Shown in pieces: positions 45,472 through 56,094 of a DNA stretch of 64,000 bases (position 1 is the first letter of the stretch; every line of letters starts with the position of its first letter). The notes beneath the pieces are model-generated. The model searched no databases. It saw only the letters and a program-made list of their open reading frames with translations, and had not been told where the DNA came from. Source of the DNA: Gordonia hongkongensis (lineage in GTDB: Bacteria; Actinomycetota; Actinomycetes; Mycobacteriales; Mycobacteriaceae); contig NZ_CP095552.1 in NCBI RefSeq assembly GCF_023078355.1, forward strand, positions 434,001 through 498,000, given 5' to 3'. The translations under genes and the position numbers were made by a program.

Positions 45472-47238
45472 CAAGAACACCGCTGCCGCGTCGGCGAGGT
45501 CGAGCAGCGGTTGCGGAAAGATACCGAGCGCGACCGTCACCAGAGTGCACAGGGCGATGCCAGACGTCGTCAGCACACTCGGTTTCACCACGTGCGGGGC
45601 GCCGGAGGTGGGGACGTCGTCGAAGAACATGGCGACGATGATGCGGACGTAGACGTAGGCGGCGATGGCGCTGCTGATGACGCCGATGACCACCAGGACG
45701 CCGCCGCCGGAACCGGCCGCGGCGGCGAAGACGTCGAATTTGGCGATGAAGCCACTGGTCAGCGGAATGCCCGCGAAGGAGAGCAGGTACACCGAGAACA
45801 TGGCGCCCACCAGCGGGTAACGGCGCCCCAACCCCGACCACTGGGTGAGGTAGGTGGCCTCGCGGCCGGACAGGTGCGGGTTTCGCGGCAGCGGTGACGT
45901 GCCGTGGATGGCGACTGTGCGGGCGGAGGGACCGGAGTCGGTGTCGGGCTCGCGGATGACGGCGACGGTGGCGAAGGCGCCGAGAGTGGTGAACGCGTAG
46001 GCGGCGAGGTAGAACAGCGTGGCGCCGAGTCCGGCCTCGTCGAAGGCGATCAGGCCGAGCAGGATGAACCCGGCGTGCGCGATGGACGAGTACGCGAGCA
46101 TCCGCTTGACGTCGTTCTGGGTCACCGCCATGACCGAGGCGATGACCATCGACGCGATGGCCACCGCCCACAACGCGGGTTCCCACTGCTCCCTCAGGCC
46201 CGGGAAGCCGACGTAGAAGACCCGGAGCAGCGCGCCGAAAGCGGCGACCTTGGTGGCGGCGGCCATGAATGCGGTTACCGGCGTCGGAGCGCCCTGATAG
46301 ACATCGGGAATCCACGAATGGAACGGCACCGCACCCACTTTGAAGAGCAGGCCGACGGCGAGCAGCGCCAGCCCGATGAGTGCCAGTGTCGTGTCACCGC
46401 CGCTGTCGGCGGTCGCCGAGATCGACGCACCGATCGTCGAGAGGTTCAGCGAACCCGTGGCGCCGTAGACGAAGGCCGCTCCGAACAGGAAGAACGCGGA
46501 CGAGAACGCGCCCAGCAGAAAGTACTTCAGGGAGGCTTCCTGCGAGATGAGGCGCCGACGCCGGGCCAGTCCGCACAGCAGATACAGCGGGAGCGAGAAC
46601 ACCTCCAGCGCGATGAACATCGTGAGCAGGTCCCCACACGCCGGGAACAGCATCATCCCGCCCACCGCGAGCAGGGCCAGGGGAAAGACCTCGGTCGTCA
46701 CCGCTCCGGCGCGGGTGGCCTCGAACTCGGCATCGGTGTTGGGTACCGAGGCACCGGAGGGGGTGAACATGTCGGCGTCCACACCGCCACCGGCCGGGCC
46801 GCCACGCGTGGTCGCGTCGTCTCCGCCGCCGACCCCGGCGAGCCTTCGCATCGTCACCGGTGCGACCACTCGCTCGAGTCGGCGCTCGGCCATGAACCCG
46901 ACGGCGACGACCGCGATGATCAGCAGCAGCCCTTGTAGATACAGTGCCGGTCGGTCGATCACGACCGCACCCGACATCGCGAACTCGCCGTTCGCGCCAT
47001 CGTGTGTCTGCGCGACCGCCACCGCGATCAGGGCACCCAATCCGACGACCAACCCGCCGAGCGCGAGCGAGAGTTGCAGGGGATACCGCAGACGACGCGG
47101 CGCGAACGCCTCGACCAGGACCCCGACGACCCCCACGCCGAAGACGATGAGCATCGGTGCGAGAGATGCGTATTCGACGCTGGGGGTGTCGATGGCGGCC
47201 AGCGTCATCGGACCGTCGACGAGGGTGGTCGATGTCAT
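45466..47238 (-). CDS. nuoN: NADH-quinone oxidoreductase subunit N
   Basis: Antiporter-like proton-pumping subunit of complex I in the cytoplasmic membrane, 590 residues with about 14 membrane helices. Proton-channel signatures include KVGAVPFHSWIPDVYQGAPT, PVTAFMAAATKVAAFGALLR and DVKRMLAYSSIAHAGFILLG. A Gly/Asp-rich loop near residues 135-165 (GVGGGDDATTRGGPAGGGVD) is longer than in most NuoN. The ATG shares one base with the nuoM stop. Last gene of the operon. Confidence 0.97.
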   Translation of the reverse strand: MTSTTLVDGPMTLAAIDTPSVEYASLAPMLIVFGVGVVGVLVEAFAPRRLRYPLQLSLALGGLVVGLGALIAVAVAQTHDGANGEFAMSGAVVIDRPALYLQGLLLIIAVVAVGFMAERRLERVVAPVTMRRLAGVGGGDDATTRGGPAGGGVDADMFTPSGASVPNTDAEFEATRAGAVTTEVFPLALLAVGGMMLFPACGDLLTMFIALEVFSLPLYLLCGLARRRRLISQEASLKYFLLGAFSSAFFLFGAAFVYGATGSLNLSTIGASISATADSGGDTTLALIGLALLAVGLLFKVGAVPFHSWIPDVYQGAPTPVTAFMAAATKVAAFGALLRVFYVGFPGLREQWEPALWAVAIASMVIASVMAVTQNDVKRMLAYSSIAHAGFILLGLIAFDEAGLGATLFYLAAYAFTTLGAFATVAVIREPDTDSGPSARTVAIHGTSPLPRNPHLSGREATYLTQWSGLGRRYPLVGAMFSVYLLSFAGIPLTSGFIAKFDVFAAAAGSGGGVLVVIGVISSAIAAYVYVRIIVAMFFDDVPTSGAPHVVKPSVLTTSGIALCTLVTVALGIFPQPLLDLADAAAVFLR

Positions 47239-48842
47239 CAGTTGCCCTCCGGATCAGACTCGGCGACGGCCGGTTCGGGCGCCTCGACGCCGACAGTGGT
47301 GAGGGTTGCCTGTACCGCCGGATCTATCAGGTCGATCATCGGCTTCGGATACACCCCCAGCGCGATGAGCAGAGCCAGCAGCGGAGCGACGACCACGAGT
47401 TCGCGACCCGCCAGGTCCCGCATCGACGACAAGCGGTCGCCGGCCGGTTTCATCGGCCCGCCCATCATGCGCTGATACGTCCACAGGATGTAGATCGCCG
47501 ACAGGACGAGCGCCGAGCAGGCGATCACCGCGGCCACCGGGTAGCGGGTGAAGGTGCCGATGAGAACCAGGAACTCGCTGATGAACGGGGCCAGCCCCGG
47601 GAGCGAGAGGGTGGCGAGCCCGGCGACGAGAAAGGTGCCGGCGAGGACGGGCGCGACCTTCTGCACGCCGCCGTAGTCGGCGATCAGGGTGCTCCCACGA
47701 CGTGATACGAGGAAGCCGGCGATGAGGAACAGTGCGGCGGTGGAGATCCCGTGGTTGACCATGTAGAGCGTCGACCCGGTCTGGCCCTGGTCGGTCATCG
47801 CGAAGATGCCGAGGATGATGAAGCCGAAGTGCGAGATGGAGGTGTAGGCGATGAGCCGCATCACGTCGGTCTGGCCGATTGCCAGGACCGCGCCGTAGAC
47901 GATGCTGACGACCGCGAGTCCGCAGACGAGCGGCGCGAAGTACTGGGATGCGTCCGGGAACAGCTGCATGCAGAATCGCAGCATCGCGAAGGTCCCGACC
48001 TTGTCGATCACGGCCATCATCAGCACCGCCGAGGCGGGCGTGGCGGCGACGGCGGCGTCGGGCAACCACGAATGCAACGGCCACAGCGGTGCTTTCACCG
48101 CGAAGGCGAACAGGAAGCCGAGGAACAGGAGTTTGGCCAACCCGGTCGAGTCATCGATCTGTCCGCTCGCGACAGCTGCGGCGATGTCCGGCAGCGCGAA
48201 CGTCCCGCCACCGTCTGGGCCCACCCCGTCCTGGGCGGTCACCACGTACAGTCCGATGACCGCGGCCAACAGAAGGAGTCCGCCGAAGAGGTTGTACAAC
48301 AGGAACTTCACCGCGGCTGCCGATCGGTTGGGTCCGGTGCCGAACCCGCCGATCAGGAAGTACATCGGGATGAGCATCGCCTCGAAGAAGATGTAGAACA
48401 GCAGCACGTCGAGCGCGACGAAACTCATCAGCACCATCGCCTCGGTGGCGAGGAACAGCGCCAGGTAGATGTGCGGGCCCTTCTGCGCGCGGCCACCCGA
48501 ATTGTCCAGCGAGCCCGCCGACTCGGCATCGCGCCAGCCGGCCACGAGCAGCAGGGGCAGGAGCGCCGCGGTAAGCAGCACCAGGACGAGTCCGATGCCG
48601 TCGAGCCCCAGCGCATACCGCGTACCCAGCGCCGGTATCCAGCTGACGTCTTCGACGAACTGGTAGCGCTCCCCACCGGGATCGAAACCGGCCGCGAGAC
48701 CGACCGAGAGGACGAGGACAGCCACGGACACCACGAGCGCGAACCATCTCGCCGCGGTCGCCCGGTGCGCCGGGACCGCGAGGACAAGGGCCGCGCCGAC
48801 GGCGGGCGCAACCCAGAGGATGGTCAACCAGGGGATGCTCAC
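47238..48842 (-). CDS. nuoM: NADH-quinone oxidoreductase subunit M
   Basis: Proton-pumping antiporter-like subunit, 534 residues from the GTG at 48842, which overlaps the nuoL stop by four bases. About 14 membrane helices; the conserved lysine/glutamate region is visible as [20 protein letters not shown] and [20 protein letters not shown], with [20 protein letters not shown] and [20 protein letters not shown]. Confidence 0.97.
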   Translation of the reverse strand: MSIPWLTILWVAPAVGAALVLAVPAHRATAARWFALVVSVAVLVLSVGLAAGFDPGGERYQFVEDVSWIPALGTRYALGLDGIGLVLVLLTAALLPLLLVAGWRDAESAGSLDNSGGRAQKGPHIYLALFLATEAMVLMSFVALDVLLFYIFFEAMLIPMYFLIGGFGTGPNRSAAAVKFLLYNLFGGLLLLAAVIGLYVVTAQDGVGPDGGGTFALPDIAAAVASGQIDDSTGLAKLLFLGFLFAFAVKAPLWPLHSWLPDAAVAATPASAVLMMAVIDKVGTFAMLRFCMQLFPDASQYFAPLVCGLAVVSIVYGAVLAIGQTDVMRLIAYTSISHFGFIILGIFAMTDQGQTGSTLYMVNHGISTAALFLIAGFLVSRRGSTLIADYGGVQKVAPVLAGTFLVAGLATLSLPGLAPFISEFLVLIGTFTRYPVAAVIACSALVLSAIYILWTYQRMMGGPMKPAGDRLSSMRDLAGRELVVVAPLLALLIALGVYPKPMIDLIDPAVQATLTTVGVEAPEPAVAESDPEGN

Positions 48843-50752
48843 AGGACGTTCACCGCCATCACCAGGGCCACGATCACGGTGGTACCCGCGAACATCGACA
48901 AGGCATACGACCGGACATAACCGTTCTGCCACCCGCGTATTCGACGCGACGCGCCGGTCACCGCATCACCGACACCACTGGTGAGCGCGTCGACGCCGTC
49001 GGACTCGACCGCGACGAGGCCGGCGGTGACCCGCTGACCCGGCCGCATCAGCAGCTCCTCGTTGACGGCGTCGCCGTACAGATCGCGGCGAGCGGCGACG
49101 GTGAGCACGGATACGTCCTCGGGCGCGGTCACCGGCACCGGTCGAGTCGCGTACTGACGGTAGGCGACAGCCACGCCGACGGCGACCACGAGCAGGATGA
49201 TCGCCGTCATGGCCCACACCGGGACGAGATGGTGCTCGGTGTGTTCTCCGACAACGGGTTCGAGCCACGTCTCCAGCGATCCGCCGATGGCCAGAAGGCC
49301 GCCCGATGCAACGGAGCCGAGCGCGATCAGGATCATCGGGCCGGTCATGACACGCGGCGACTCGTGCGGGTGAGGTGCCGGCGCGTGCGTGCCGTCGTGC
49401 CAACGCTTCTCGCCGAAGAAGGTGAGCAACATGACCCGGGTCATGTAGAACGCGGTGATCCCGGCGCCGAGAAGTGCTGCGCCACCGAGGATCAGACCTT
49501 TCGCTCCACCCGCTCCGAACGCGGCCTCGATGATGTGATCCTTCGAGTAGAAGCCCGCGAACGGCGGCACACCGATGATCGCGAGATACCCGACGCCGAA
49601 GGTGACGAACGTGATCGGCATGAGGGCGCGCAGTCCGCCGTAGCGACGCATGTCGGTCTCGTCGTTCATCCCGTGCATCACCGAACCCGCACCGAGGAAC
49701 AACCCCGCCTTGAAGAACCCGTGGGTGAGGAGGTGCATGATGGCGAACGCGTAACCCGCCGGACCGAGCCCGGCGGCCAGCACCATGTACCCGATCTGGC
49801 TCATCGTCGACGCGGCGAGCGCCTTCTTGATGTCGTCCTTCGCGCAACCGATGACGGCACCGAACAACAGGGTGACCGCGCCGACGACCACAACCCCGAC
49901 CTGGGCGGCGGGGGCGAGGTCGAAGATCGGGCCCGAGCGCACGATGAGGTAGACGCCTGCGGTCACCATGGTCGCGGCGTGGATCAGCGCCGACACCGGC
50001 GTCGGGCCCTCCATCGCGTCGCCCAGCCACGACTGCAGCGGCACCTGCGCCGACTTGCCGCATGCGGCGAGAAGCAGCACGAAACCCAGTGCGGTGAGTG
50101 TCGTCTCGCCTGCCTGGGAAGCACCGTCGAACACCGCGGTGAAGGCCACTGAGCCAAAGGCGGCGAACATGATCATCAGGGCGACAGCGAGCCCGATGTC
50201 GCCGACCCGGTTGACGACGAATGCCTTCTTGGCCGCGGTGGCCGCCGACGGCTTGTGCTGCCAGAAACCGATCAGCAGGTACGACGCGAGTCCGACGCCT
50301 TCCCAGCCGAGGTAGAGACCCAGGTAGTTGTCGGCCAGGACCAGGACGAGCATGGCCGCGAGAAACAGGTTGAGGTAGGCGAAGAATCGGCGACGATCCG
50401 GATCGTGCTGCATGTAGCCGATCGAATAGACGTGGATGAGCGAGCCGACGCCGGTGATCAGCAGGACGAAGCACATCGACAGCTGGTCGAGGAGAAACCC
50501 GAAGTCGACCTGGAGCTCGCCCACCGGTACCCAACTGAACAGGACGTCCGACACGACGCGGTCGTCGGCAGATCGGGACACCATGCCGATGAACATGATC
50601 AGCGCCACCGCGAACGACGCGATCGCGAGGCCCGTCCCGAGCAAATGCCCCCACCGGTCCGTGGCGCGACCACCGAGAAGGAGGATCGCCGCACCCAGAA
50701 GCGGCAGAGCCGGTATCAGCCAGAGCAATGACGCAGTGAGTTCGGCGTTCAC
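48839..50752 (-). CDS. nuoL: NADH-quinone oxidoreductase subunit L
   Basis: The largest antiporter-like subunit, 637 residues from the GTG at 50752, chosen because GAGGAGG lies five bases in front; a TTG one codon earlier is too close to that SD. Key segments are [60 protein letters not shown] and [20 protein letters not shown]. The long lateral helix typical of NuoL is at the C-terminal end. Confidence 0.97.
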   Translation of the reverse strand: MNAELTASLLWLIPALPLLGAAILLLGGRATDRWGHLLGTGLAIASFAVALIMFIGMVSRSADDRVVSDVLFSWVPVGELQVDFGFLLDQLSMCFVLLITGVGSLIHVYSIGYMQHDPDRRRFFAYLNLFLAAMLVLVLADNYLGLYLGWEGVGLASYLLIGFWQHKPSAATAAKKAFVVNRVGDIGLAVALMIMFAAFGSVAFTAVFDGASQAGETTLTALGFVLLLAACGKSAQVPLQSWLGDAMEGPTPVSALIHAATMVTAGVYLIVRSGPIFDLAPAAQVGVVVVGAVTLLFGAVIGCAKDDIKKALAASTMSQIGYMVLAAGLGPAGYAFAIMHLLTHGFFKAGLFLGAGSVMHGMNDETDMRRYGGLRALMPITFVTFGVGYLAIIGVPPFAGFYSKDHIIEAAFGAGGAKGLILGGAALLGAGITAFYMTRVMLLTFFGEKRWHDGTHAPAPHPHESPRVMTGPMILIALGSVASGGLLAIGGSLETWLEPVVGEHTEHHLVPVWAMTAIILLVVAVGVAVAYRQYATRPVPVTAPEDVSVLTVAARRDLYGDAVNEELLMRPGQRVTAGLVAVESDGVDALTSGVGDAVTGASRRIRGWQNGYVRSYALSMFAGTTVIVALVMAVNVL

Positions 50753-50762
50753 CAATCCTCCT

Positions 50763-51062
50763 CTACCTCTTCAGCAGATCCGCGTCGTCGACCGACGCCG
50801 AGCGGCGTGATCGGAAGATGGTCATGATGATCGCCAGCCCGACCACCACTTCCGCCGCGGCGACGACCATGGTGAAGAACGCGATGACCTGGCCGTCGAA
50901 CGACTGGTTCATCCGGGCGAAGGTGACGAAGGCGAGGTTGGCCGCATTGAGCATGAGCTCGACGCACATGAACACGACGATCGCGTTGCGTCGCAGCAGT
51001 ACTCCGGCCGCGCCGATGGTGAACAGCAGCGCTGCGAGGTAGAGGTAGTTCTCCGGGTTCAC
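50763..51062 (-). CDS. nuoK: NADH-quinone oxidoreductase subunit K
   Basis: A 99-residue membrane subunit with three helices, from the GTG at 51062 overlapping the nuoJ end by four bases. It has the two intramembrane glutamates in [20 protein letters not shown] and [20 protein letters not shown]. Normal family length. Confidence 0.95.
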   Translation of the reverse strand: MNPENYLYLAALLFTIGAAGVLLRRNAIVVFMCVELMLNAANLAFVTFARMNQSFDGQVIAFFTMVVAAAEVVVGLAIIMTIFRSRRSASVDDADLLKR

Positions 51063-51847
51063 CGGTCGGTCCCCGGGTCGTCGGCCGGGCGGGTGCGGAG
51101 TGTCCGCGCGGCCAGGATGGCGTTGACCGACAGGTCCGACGGCGACCCGTCGGGCAGACGGGCCGGCACGTCGACCGCGTTGTGTCGCGCGTAGACCCCG
51201 GGTGTCGGCAGCGGGGTCAGGTTGACCCCACTGCGGAACCGCGCCTGCGACAGTTCTTTCTGGGTGAGTCGTGGGCCGAAACGCTCCCGGTGCGCGAGCA
51301 CCATGGCGCCGAGCGTGGCGGCGATGAGGAGGGCTCCGGTGAGCTCGAACGCCCACAGGTAGCGGACGAAGATCAGCTCGGCGATGGCCTCCACACCGGC
51401 GTCGCTCTGCGCGGCCACCACGTCGGGGTTGGTGGCACCGGTGACGACACCGACGGTGGCGCTGCCGATCCCGGCGATCAACAGGATCCCGAAGCCGACA
51501 CCGAGCAACACCGCGGACAGTCGCTGGCCGCGCAGGGTCTCCCGCAGTGAGTCCGACGAGTCGACGCCGATCAGCATGATGACGAACAGGAACAGCATCA
51601 TCACCGCACCGGTGTACACGACCACCTGCACCACGCCCAGGAACAGCGCCCCCTGCGCGACGTAGAAGACGGCCAGCACGATCATCGTGGTGGCCAGGAA
51701 GATCGCCGAGTAGACGGCCTTGGTGGCGAAGACGACACCCAGCGCACCGGCAACCGCGACGGCCCCGAGAACCCAGAACTGGATCGCCTCACCGGTGGAG
51801 GTTCGCACCACCTCGTCGGCGAGCCACAGGGTGCCACCGGAAGTCAT
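51059..51847 (-). CDS. nuoJ: NADH-quinone oxidoreductase subunit J
   Basis: A 262-residue subunit with five membrane helices; the characteristic [20 protein letters not shown] helix is at about residues 70-90. The soluble C-terminal tail of about 70 residues ([20 protein letters not shown]) is the actinobacterial form. Overlaps nuoI by four bases. Confidence 0.95.
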   Translation of the reverse strand: MTSGGTLWLADEVVRTSTGEAIQFWVLGAVAVAGALGVVFATKAVYSAIFLATTMIVLAVFYVAQGALFLGVVQVVVYTGAVMMLFLFVIMLIGVDSSDSLRETLRGQRLSAVLLGVGFGILLIAGIGSATVGVVTGATNPDVVAAQSDAGVEAIAELIFVRYLWAFELTGALLIAATLGAMVLAHRERFGPRLTQKELSQARFRSGVNLTPLPTPGVYARHNAVDVPARLPDGSPSDLSVNAILAARTLRTRPADDPGTDR

Positions 51848-52407
51848 GACCGCGGCTCGCGTCTGGTCGGGACAGTCGGATCGGGCAGGGCGACCCGCCC
51901 GTCGGACGTCACCTCGCCCCGGTAGTAGTTCTCCTCGGTGGAGCCCGGCGCCATCGCGTGCGGCGGCGCGTCGACGCCGGGCTGCAGCGGGGCCAGCAGA
52001 CGGTCCTTCTCGTAGATGAGGTCGGCGCGATTGTCATCGGCGAGTTCGTAGTCGTTGGTCATCGTGAGCGCGCGCGTGGGGCACGCCTCGATGCAGAGCC
52101 CGCAACCGATGCACCGCAGATAGTTGATCTGGTAGACGCGCCCGTACCGTTCGCCGGGCGAGTAGCGCTCGTCGGGTGTGTTGTCGGCGCCCTCCACATA
52201 GATGGCGTCAGCCGGGCACGCCCACGCGCACAGCTCGCACCCGATGCACTTCTCGAGACCGTCGGGGTGCCGATTCAGTTGATGGCGACCGTGATAGCGC
52301 GCTGCGGTCGGCCGTTTCTGCTCGGGGTACTGCTCCGTGATTGTGGGTTGGAACATGCCGCCGAAGGTGACGCGCAATCCGCTCACCGGTTTCAGGAAGT
52401 CAGGCAT
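51844..52407 (-). CDS. nuoI: NADH-quinone oxidoreductase subunit I
   Basis: A 187-residue peripheral subunit carrying two 4Fe-4S clusters (N6a, N6b): [20 protein letters not shown] and [20 protein letters not shown]. It links NuoG to NuoB in the electron path. ATG start at 52407; overlaps the nuoH end by eight bases. Confidence 0.97.
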   Translation of the reverse strand: MPDFLKPVSGLRVTFGGMFQPTITEQYPEQKRPTAARYHGRHQLNRHPDGLEKCIGCELCAWACPADAIYVEGADNTPDERYSPGERYGRVYQINYLRCIGCGLCIEACPTRALTMTNDYELADDNRADLIYEKDRLLAPLQPGVDAPPHAMAPGSTEENYYRGEVTSDGRVALPDPTVPTRREPRS

Positions 52408-53680
52408 CGGTGGTCTCCCTCACGGTGCTGGGCATCGGCGGCACGGGGAATCCGCCGGCCATCGGGTCGAACTCGTCGGGTGCGGCGGACGGGTCTGCGG
52501 AGTCCTGCGTCGGGTCCGGGATGTCGGGGACCCGCATCAACCGCCACACCGCGTAGGCGATGAGCCCGGTGACGACGAGTCCGGCGCCGGCGGAGACCAG
52601 CGCGCGGGTGAGGTCGGCGTCCTCGCCGGCGAAGGCTGCGCGGATGATCGCGACGACCATCACCCAGGTGAGCGAGATGGGGATCAGGACCTTCCAGCCC
52701 AGATTCATGAACTGGTCGTATCGCAGGCGCGGCAGACTGGTTCGCAGCCAGATGAACACGAACAGGAACGCCCACACCTTGAGCGTGAACCAGAGGACGG
52801 GCCACCAACCGGAGTTCGCCCAGTCGAACGTGCTCAGCGGCCACGGCGCCTGCCAACCGCCGAGGAACAGAGTGGTGGCGAGCGCGGAGACGGTGACCAT
52901 GTTGATGTACTCGGCGAGCATGAACATGGCGAACTTCAACGACGAGTACTCGGTGTGGAACCCGCCGACCAGCTCACCCTCGGCCTCGGGCAGATCGAAG
53001 GGCGCCCGGTTGGTCTCGCCGACCATCGAGATGGCGTAGATGACGAACGAGGGCAGCAGCAACAACACGTACCAGTGGTACTCCTGGGCGGCAACGATTC
53101 CCGACGTCGACATCGTCGCGGCGTCGAGGAACACCGCGGCGAAGGTGAGTCCCATCGCGATCTCGTACGAGATGACCTGTGCCGTCGAGCGGAGTCCGCC
53201 GAGCAGCGGATAGGTCGAGCCCGACGACCAGCCGGCCAGCACGATCCCGTAGACACCCACCGACGTGACCGCCAGGACATACAGCACTCCGACGGGGAGA
53301 TCGGTGAGCTGCAACGGAGTCTGGTGACCGAATACCGACACCATCGGCCCGAACGGGATGACCGCAAAGGCCATCACCGCCGGGACGACCGCGATGATCG
53401 GTGCCAGCAGATAGATCACCTTGTCGACGCCGGTGGGGATGATCCCCTCCTTGAGTGCGAGTTTCACGCCGTCGGCGAGGCTCTGCAGGATCCCCTTGGG
53501 GCCGACCCGATTCGGCCCGAGGCGGGTCTGCATGCGTGCCATGATCTTTCGCTCGAGCAGGATGGCGATGAGCGGATTGAGCACAAGGAACACGAACACG
53601 GCCAGCGCCTTGGCGACGACGAGCCAGATCGGGTCCTGGCCGAAGTCGTCGAGGGTCGGGAAATCGGTGGCGAGGTTCAC
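52400..53680 (-). CDS. nuoH: NADH-quinone oxidoreductase subunit H
   Basis: A 426-residue membrane subunit that helps form the quinone chamber. Eight helices; conserved loops include [40 protein letters not shown] and [20 protein letters not shown]. The extra C-terminal tail after the last helix ([20 protein letters not shown]) is typical of actinobacteria. GTG start overlaps the nuoG stop by four bases. Confidence 0.97.
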   Translation of the reverse strand: MNLATDFPTLDDFGQDPIWLVVAKALAVFVFLVLNPLIAILLERKIMARMQTRLGPNRVGPKGILQSLADGVKLALKEGIIPTGVDKVIYLLAPIIAVVPAVMAFAVIPFGPMVSVFGHQTPLQLTDLPVGVLYVLAVTSVGVYGIVLAGWSSGSTYPLLGGLRSTAQVISYEIAMGLTFAAVFLDAATMSTSGIVAAQEYHWYVLLLLPSFVIYAISMVGETNRAPFDLPEAEGELVGGFHTEYSSLKFAMFMLAEYINMVTVSALATTLFLGGWQAPWPLSTFDWANSGWWPVLWFTLKVWAFLFVFIWLRTSLPRLRYDQFMNLGWKVLIPISLTWVMVVAIIRAAFAGEDADLTRALVSAGAGLVVTGLIAYAVWRLMRVPDIPDPTQDSADPSAAPDEFDPMAGGFPVPPMPSTVRETTDA

Positions 53681-56094
53681 GCGGCACCCCCTGCGGCGTC
53701 GGTTGTGTCGGCCGGGGCCGGCGCGAGGGCCACGAGGTCACCCTCCTGCACGCGAAGCGTGGCGTGGACGTGCGAGCCGGGTGAGAACAGCGGGAGCCAC
53801 ACGACCCGATCCGGCATGTCGGTGATCTCCACCGGCAAAACGATGGCGCCGTCGGCGGTGCTGACGCGCAGGAGGTCGCCCGACCCGACACCGGCTTCGG
53901 CGGCGGTCGACGGCGCGAGCCGGGCCACCGACGGACGGGCGGTGCCGGCGAGGTGCGGTTCCCCGTCTTGCATCCGGCCGTCGTCGAGCAGCGTGTGCCA
54001 CCCCGCCAGAACCGCCTGGCCGGCAGTCGGGCCGGGCTGCGGCCTGTCATCGGCGTCGATGGGGGCCCGCCGGCCGGACCATGCGCCGATGCGTCGCAGG
54101 TCGATGTGGATGGTCGGGACGTCGGCGCACCGCATGTCGACACCCATCTGCCGGGCGATCGCGTCGAGGATGCGGTGGTCTGATAGGTGGCCCGAGTCCG
54201 TCAGGGCGGTGGTGAAGCTCCGCGGGCGGCCCTCCCAGTCGACGAACGTGCCCTCCTTCTCCGCGACGGCAGCCACCGGGAAGACCACGTTCGCGCAGCG
54301 TGTGACGGCGCTGAGGCGTTGCTCGAGGCTGACGACGAACGGTGCGGCGGTCAGCGCCTCGGTCGCCGCGACGGGGTCGGGGAGGTCGTCGACGTCGACG
54401 CCGCCGATCACCAGCGAGAGCCCGTGATAGCGCGCGGCGTCGATGATCCCGGCGGTGTCGCGTCCGGGCCGCGGGTCGAGATCGGTGCCCCAGATCTCCG
54501 ACACCGCCTTGCGGGCGTCCTCGTCGTCGAGTGGCCGGCCGCCGGGTAGCAGGCCCGGCAGGGCGCCCGCTTCGAGCGCGCCTCGTTCGCCGGCGCGGCG
54601 CGGAATCCAGGCCAGCCGGGCGCCGGTGCGGTCGGCCAGTGCCGCGACTGCGGCCAACGCGCCGGGCCGGGTGGCCAGCCGTTCACCGACGAGGATGACC
54701 GAGCCGGCGGGCCGCAGGTGCGCGGTCACCTCCTCCGATTGCAGCACCTGTGCCTCGCTGCCGGGAACGGACCGGAGGACCGCGGCGTCGAGTTTGGTGG
54801 CGCCGCGGCTCGCGAACGGGGCGACCGTCGCGACGCGCTGCCCGGCGGTGCGTACTGCCCGCCGGAGACGGAGGAAGACGATCGGGGACTCTTCCTCGGG
54901 TTCGAAACCGGCGAGCAGCACCGCTGGTGCGGCGGACAGGTCGTCGTAGGTGGTCGCGAGTCCGTGACCGGCGATACGCGCGGCGAGGAAGGCGGCCTCC
55001 TCGGTGCTGTGGCTTCGGGCGCGGAAGTCGATGTCGTTGGTGTGCAACACGGTTCGCGCGAAGCGGGAGTACGCGTAGGCGTCCTCCACGGTCAACCGGC
55101 CACCCGTGAGTACACCGACGTTGCCCGGTGAACGGGTCAAGCCCTCGGCCGCCGCGCGCACGGCGTCGGCCCACGACACCTCACGGAGATCGCCGTGCCG
55201 GTCCCGGACGAGCGGGGCGGTGATCCGGTCGGGCGACGACGTGTAGGCGAACGCCCATCGCCCCTTGTCGCAGTTCCACTCCGAGTTGACCTCGGGATCG
55301 TCACCGGCCAGCCGGCGCAGCACCTTTCCACGGCGGTGATCGGTGCGCTGGGCGCATCCACTCGCACAGTGTTCGCACACGCTCGGCGTCGACACCAGGT
55401 CGAACGGCCGGGCGCGGAACCGGTACTGCGCCCCCGTCAGCGCACCGACGGGGCAGATCTGCACGGTGTTGCCGGAGAAGTAGGAGTCGAACGGTTCGTC
55501 GGCGTAGATGCTGACCTGTTGTAGCGCACCGCGATCCGCGAGCTCGATGAGCGGATCACCCGCGACCTGTGTGGAGAATCGGGTGCAGCGGGCACACAAC
55601 ACACATCGCTCCCGGTCGAGCAGGACCTCCGACGACAAGGGGACCGGCTTGGTGAAGGTCCGCTTGACGCCGTCGAACCGCGACTCGGAACGGCCGGCCG
55701 ACATCGCCTGGTTCTGCAGCGGGCACTCACCGCCCTTGTCGCATACCGGGCAGTCCAGCGGGTGGTTGATCAGGAGGAGTTCCATCACCCCGCGTTGCGC
55801 TCCCGCCGCGATCTCCGAGCTGAGCTGCGTCCGCACCACCATCCCCTCGGTGGCCACCGTCGTGCATGACGCGAGCGGCTTTCGCTGCCCCTCGACCTCG
55901 ACGAGACACTGCCGGCAGGCACCGACCGGTTCGAGGAGCGGATGGTCGCAGAAGCGCGGGATCGTGATCCCGATCTGCTCGGCCGCGCGGATCACCAACG
56001 TGCCCTTGGGTACCCGGACGGCGCGGCCGTCGATGGTGATGCCGACCAGGTTGTCGGTTGCGGCCGCCGGGTCGCTCCCGTGGGTGAGTGTCAT
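53677..56094 (-). CDS. nuoG: NADH-quinone oxidoreductase subunit G
   Basis: An 805-residue electron-transfer subunit from the ATG at 56094, which overlaps the nuoF stop. The N-terminal 2Fe-2S domain has [20 protein letters not shown] with a later Cys; then [20 protein letters not shown] (His-ligated 4Fe-4S), [11 protein letters not shown], and [13 protein letters not shown] with a later Cys, the extra N7 cluster present in only some bacteria. The remaining 500 residues are a degenerate molybdopterin oxidoreductase domain. Confidence 0.96.
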   Translation of the reverse strand: MTLTHGSDPAAATDNLVGITIDGRAVRVPKGTLVIRAAEQIGITIPRFCDHPLLEPVGACRQCLVEVEGQRKPLASCTTVATEGMVVRTQLSSEIAAGAQRGVMELLLINHPLDCPVCDKGGECPLQNQAMSAGRSESRFDGVKRTFTKPVPLSSEVLLDRERCVLCARCTRFSTQVAGDPLIELADRGALQQVSIYADEPFDSYFSGNTVQICPVGALTGAQYRFRARPFDLVSTPSVCEHCASGCAQRTDHRRGKVLRRLAGDDPEVNSEWNCDKGRWAFAYTSSPDRITAPLVRDRHGDLREVSWADAVRAAAEGLTRSPGNVGVLTGGRLTVEDAYAYSRFARTVLHTNDIDFRARSHSTEEAAFLAARIAGHGLATTYDDLSAAPAVLLAGFEPEEESPIVFLRLRRAVRTAGQRVATVAPFASRGATKLDAAVLRSVPGSEAQVLQSEEVTAHLRPAGSVILVGERLATRPGALAAVAALADRTGARLAWIPRRAGERGALEAGALPGLLPGGRPLDDEDARKAVSEIWGTDLDPRPGRDTAGIIDAARYHGLSLVIGGVDVDDLPDPVAATEALTAAPFVVSLEQRLSAVTRCANVVFPVAAVAEKEGTFVDWEGRPRSFTTALTDSGHLSDHRILDAIARQMGVDMRCADVPTIHIDLRRIGAWSGRRAPIDADDRPQPGPTAGQAVLAGWHTLLDDGRMQDGEPHLAGTARPSVARLAPSTAAEAGVGSGDLLRVSTADGAIVLPVEITDMPDRVVWLPLFSPGSHVHATLRVQEGDLVALAPAPADTTDAAGGAA

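Noticed and set aside
52337-54427. 696-codon plus-strand frame over nuoH and nuoG
   Set aside because: It is antisense to genes with clear Fe-S motifs; long opposite-strand frames are expected at this GC content.
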